5,614 nt of DNA, taken from positions 8,848 to 14,461 of the forward strand of contig JAUNQQ010000017.1 of the NCBI GenBank assembly GCA_030536095.1. The letters run 5' to 3'. This stretch comes from Candidatus Saccharimonadota bacterium. GTDB lineage: Bacteria; Patescibacteriota; Saccharimonadia; Saccharimonadales; Saccharimonadaceae. The notes beneath the pieces are model-generated. The model was not told the origin of the DNA. It worked only from the letters and a program-made list of their open reading frames with translations, and ran no database searches. Of this stretch, positions 4,485 through 5,614 are shown one piece after another. Position 1 is the stretch's first letter; each line of letters opens with the position of its first letter. A program made the position numbers and the translations under genes.

Positions 4485-5432
4485 ATGTGTACGGGAGTAT
4501 GTTTTAATGACGACAAGGGTAGGATGTATTTTGGACGCAATCTTGATTGGTCGGTTGGGTACGGACAGAAGATTGTCGTTACGCCTACGGGATATAAATA
4601 TAAATCTGCATTTTTAGGGGAGACTAGTCCAAAATATGCTGTTATTGGTATGGGCATCATAGAGGAAAATATTCCGCTTTATTTTGACTGCGGAAATGAT
4701 GCTGGCCTAGCGGTGGCGGGACTAAACTTTCCTGGATATGCGCAATATGAGCCAGATGCGATAGAAGATAAGGTCAATATTGCAGCTTATGAGTTTCCGC
4801 TGTGGGTCGCGATGAATTTTTCCACCGTTGACGAAGTAGAAAAAGCATTGGAAGATGTCGCGATTATAGCGAAGCCAATTAATGAGAAGTATCCGGTTTC
4901 GCTACTACACTGGATGATTGGTGATAAAACTCGTAGTATTGTTGTGGAATATACCGCGGAGGGGCTTCAGGTTTTCCATAATGATGTATGCGTACTCACT
5001 AATCAGCCGGGATATAACTGGCATAAAGAAAATCTCCGAAATTACCTAAATGTTTCTAGTGTTCAGCCGGAAAAGGTTTCTTGGGGTAAGGCTGAGATGA
5101 CGGCTTTTGGGGCTGGCGCTATGATGCGTGGTATTCCGGGAGATTGTTATTCCTCGTCTCGTTTTGTGCGCGTCGCCTATTATAATACGCATTACCCAGT
5201 TAAGTCCACCGAAGAAGAAAATATCTCTCGTCTTTTTCATACACTGGCTGGGGTGGCGATGATTGATGGCGCAGCGGCAATGGCCGACGGGGATTTTGAG
5301 AAAACGATTTATACCGGCGGTTTTTCGACCGTAACCAATACTTATTATTGGAATACCTATGATGATCCGACTATTCAAAAAGCTGCCCTCGCTGATTTTG
5401 CGGTAGATGGGGCAGAATTACAAATAAGCTAG
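4485..5432 (+). CDS. bsh: Choloylglycine hydrolase / bile salt hydrolase (Ntn hydrolase)
   Basis: The 315-aa product belongs to the choloylglycine hydrolase/penicillin V acylase family, which cleaves the amide bond of glyco- and tauro-conjugated bile acids or of related N-acyl amides. Met removal exposes Cys2 (MCTGV), the N-terminal nucleophile. The full catalytic set is visible: C2, R18 and D21 (FGRNLDW, 16-22), N81 (GLNFPGY, 79-85), N173 (LTNQPGY, 171-177) and R226 (SSSRFVRVAY, 223-232). Length and motifs, including SWGKAEMTAFGAG (199-211), SRLFHTL (248-254) and NTYYWNTYDDP (285-295), closely resemble the Bifidobacterium longum enzyme as I remember it, so BSH is likelier than penicillin acylase. 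No signal peptide is present, so it is cytoplasmic, as BSHs usually are. AAGGGAGG four nt before ATG fixes the start. It stands alone; no bile transporter is adjacent. An acyl-homoserine-lactone substrate is a less likely alternative. Confidence 0.92.
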   Translation: MCTGVCFNDDKGRMYFGRNLDWSVGYGQKIVVTPTGYKYKSAFLGETSPKYAVIGMGIIEENIPLYFDCGNDAGLAVAGLNFPGYAQYEPDAIEDKVNIAAYEFPLWVAMNFSTVDEVEKALEDVAIIAKPINEKYPVSLLHWMIGDKTRSIVVEYTAEGLQVFHNDVCVLTNQPGYNWHKENLRNYLNVSSVQPEKVSWGKAEMTAFGAGAMMRGIPGDCYSSSRFVRVAYYNTHYPVKSTEEENISRLFHTLAGVAMIDGAAAMADGDFEKTIYTGGFSTVTNTYYWNTYDDPTIQKAALADFAVDGAELQIS

Positions 5433-5450
5433 CCAATCTTAACTAATTTC

Positions 5451-5491
5451 ACACTTTCATTTTAGCGCGAAATGTGCTAAAATGAAAGTGT
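5451..5491. repeat. Perfect 16-bp inverted repeat between bsh and tRNA-Phe
   Basis: ACACTTTCATTTTAGC (5451-5466) and its exact reverse complement (5476-5491) flank 9 bp; G-U, C-G and G-U pairs could extend the stem to 19 bp with an AAA loop. No T-run directly follows on either strand (ATTTTT occurs only at 5498-5503), so it is a poor intrinsic terminator. The right arm contains TAAAAT (5478-5483), a plausible -10 for the tRNA 35 nt later, with only a weak -35 (TTTCAT, 5455-5460). It could be a bsh 3' end structure, a regulator site over the tRNA promoter, or a small palindromic repeat element. Confidence 0.7.
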
Positions 5492-5525
5492 AGTCCCATT
5501 TTTATCTTTGGGAAGGAATGTTTAT

Positions 5526-5601
5526 GGTTCTGTAGCTCAGTTGGTAGAGCAGGGGCCTGAAGAGCCCTGTGTCACTGGTTCAAGTCCAGTCGGAACCACC
5601 A
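5526..5601 (+). tRNA. tRNA-Phe (anticodon GAA), CCA encoded
   Basis: The cloverleaf is complete: acceptor GGTTCTG (5526-5532) with CGGAACC (5591-5597, one G-U pair), D-stem GCTC/GAGC, anticodon stem GGGGC/GCCCT with loop CTGAAGA (5557-5563), a 5-nt variable region and T-arm ACTGG-TTCAAGT-CCAGT. Discriminator A5598 and CCA (5599-5601) are encoded. The anticodon GAA (5559-5561) reads Phe codons UUU and UUC. Position 37 is G rather than the A usual in bacterial tRNA-Phe, so it should not be a MiaA (i6A37) substrate. Nothing downstream can be judged in the last 13 bases. Confidence 0.95.
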
Positions 5602-5614
5602 GATTTGACGCATT

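Noticed and set aside
5451..5491. CIRCE (HrcA) operator
   Set aside because: CIRCE is TTAGCACTC-N9-GAGTGCTAA. Here TTAGC abuts the spacer directly and the outer arm sequence differs, so only a superficial TTAGC...GCTAA resemblance remains.

Overview
The window reads as an ordinary-density stretch of a small-genome, monoderm-type bacterial chromosome (roughly 45% G+C by eye) with short intergenic gaps, separate promoters for nearly every gene and near-consensus sigma-70 signals (TTGACN-N16/17-TATAAT). A two-domain ThyX in place of ThyA, a tRNA-Phe with G at position 37, lipoprotein-type secretion and exclusive use of TAG stops fit a reduced-genome lineage. My best guess is Candidatus Saccharibacteria (Patescibacteria) from a gut or other animal habitat. 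This placement is an inference without a marker gene; a reduced Firmicute-like lineage is the main alternative.

Layout. Positions 1-650 are mostly low-coding: a 56-aa single-pass membrane protein on the minus strand (16-186) with a consensus promoter, a roughly 310-bp gap with a second minus-strand promoter-like site, and a tentative 49-aa minus-strand ORF with a signal-like N-terminus (499-648). From a strong promoter at 656-684 a 501-aa lipoprotein of the beta-lactamase/PBP4B-like serine hydrolase fold is transcribed (758-2263), closed by a good intrinsic terminator. Converging on it is rdgB/HAM1 (2419-3045, minus) with its own terminator. rdgB is divergent from a duplicated-fold thyX (3203-4357, plus); the shared 157-bp intergenic region carries two back-to-back promoters and a CTGT-N8-ACAG palindrome over the rdgB -10. 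A GC-rich hairpin separates thyX from a choloylglycine hydrolase / bile salt hydrolase gene (4485-5432), strikingly like the Bifidobacterium enzyme. A perfect 16-bp inverted repeat follows, then tRNA-Phe(GAA) at 5526-5601.

How the genes work together. rdgB and thyX both maintain the DNA precursor pool: one removes deaminated purine NTPs, the other makes dTMP. The other two large genes point outward. The lipoprotein keeps the serine hydrolase scaffold but has lost all three catalytic motifs, so it is probably a surface-anchored pseudoenzyme. The bile salt hydrolase has a complete catalytic set and would deconjugate bile acids or related N-acyl amides. I see no mobile element, CRISPR array or multi-gene defence system. 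The most unusual items are the dead serine hydrolase, the actinobacterial-type hydrolase, the G37 tRNA-Phe and the long palindrome beside it.
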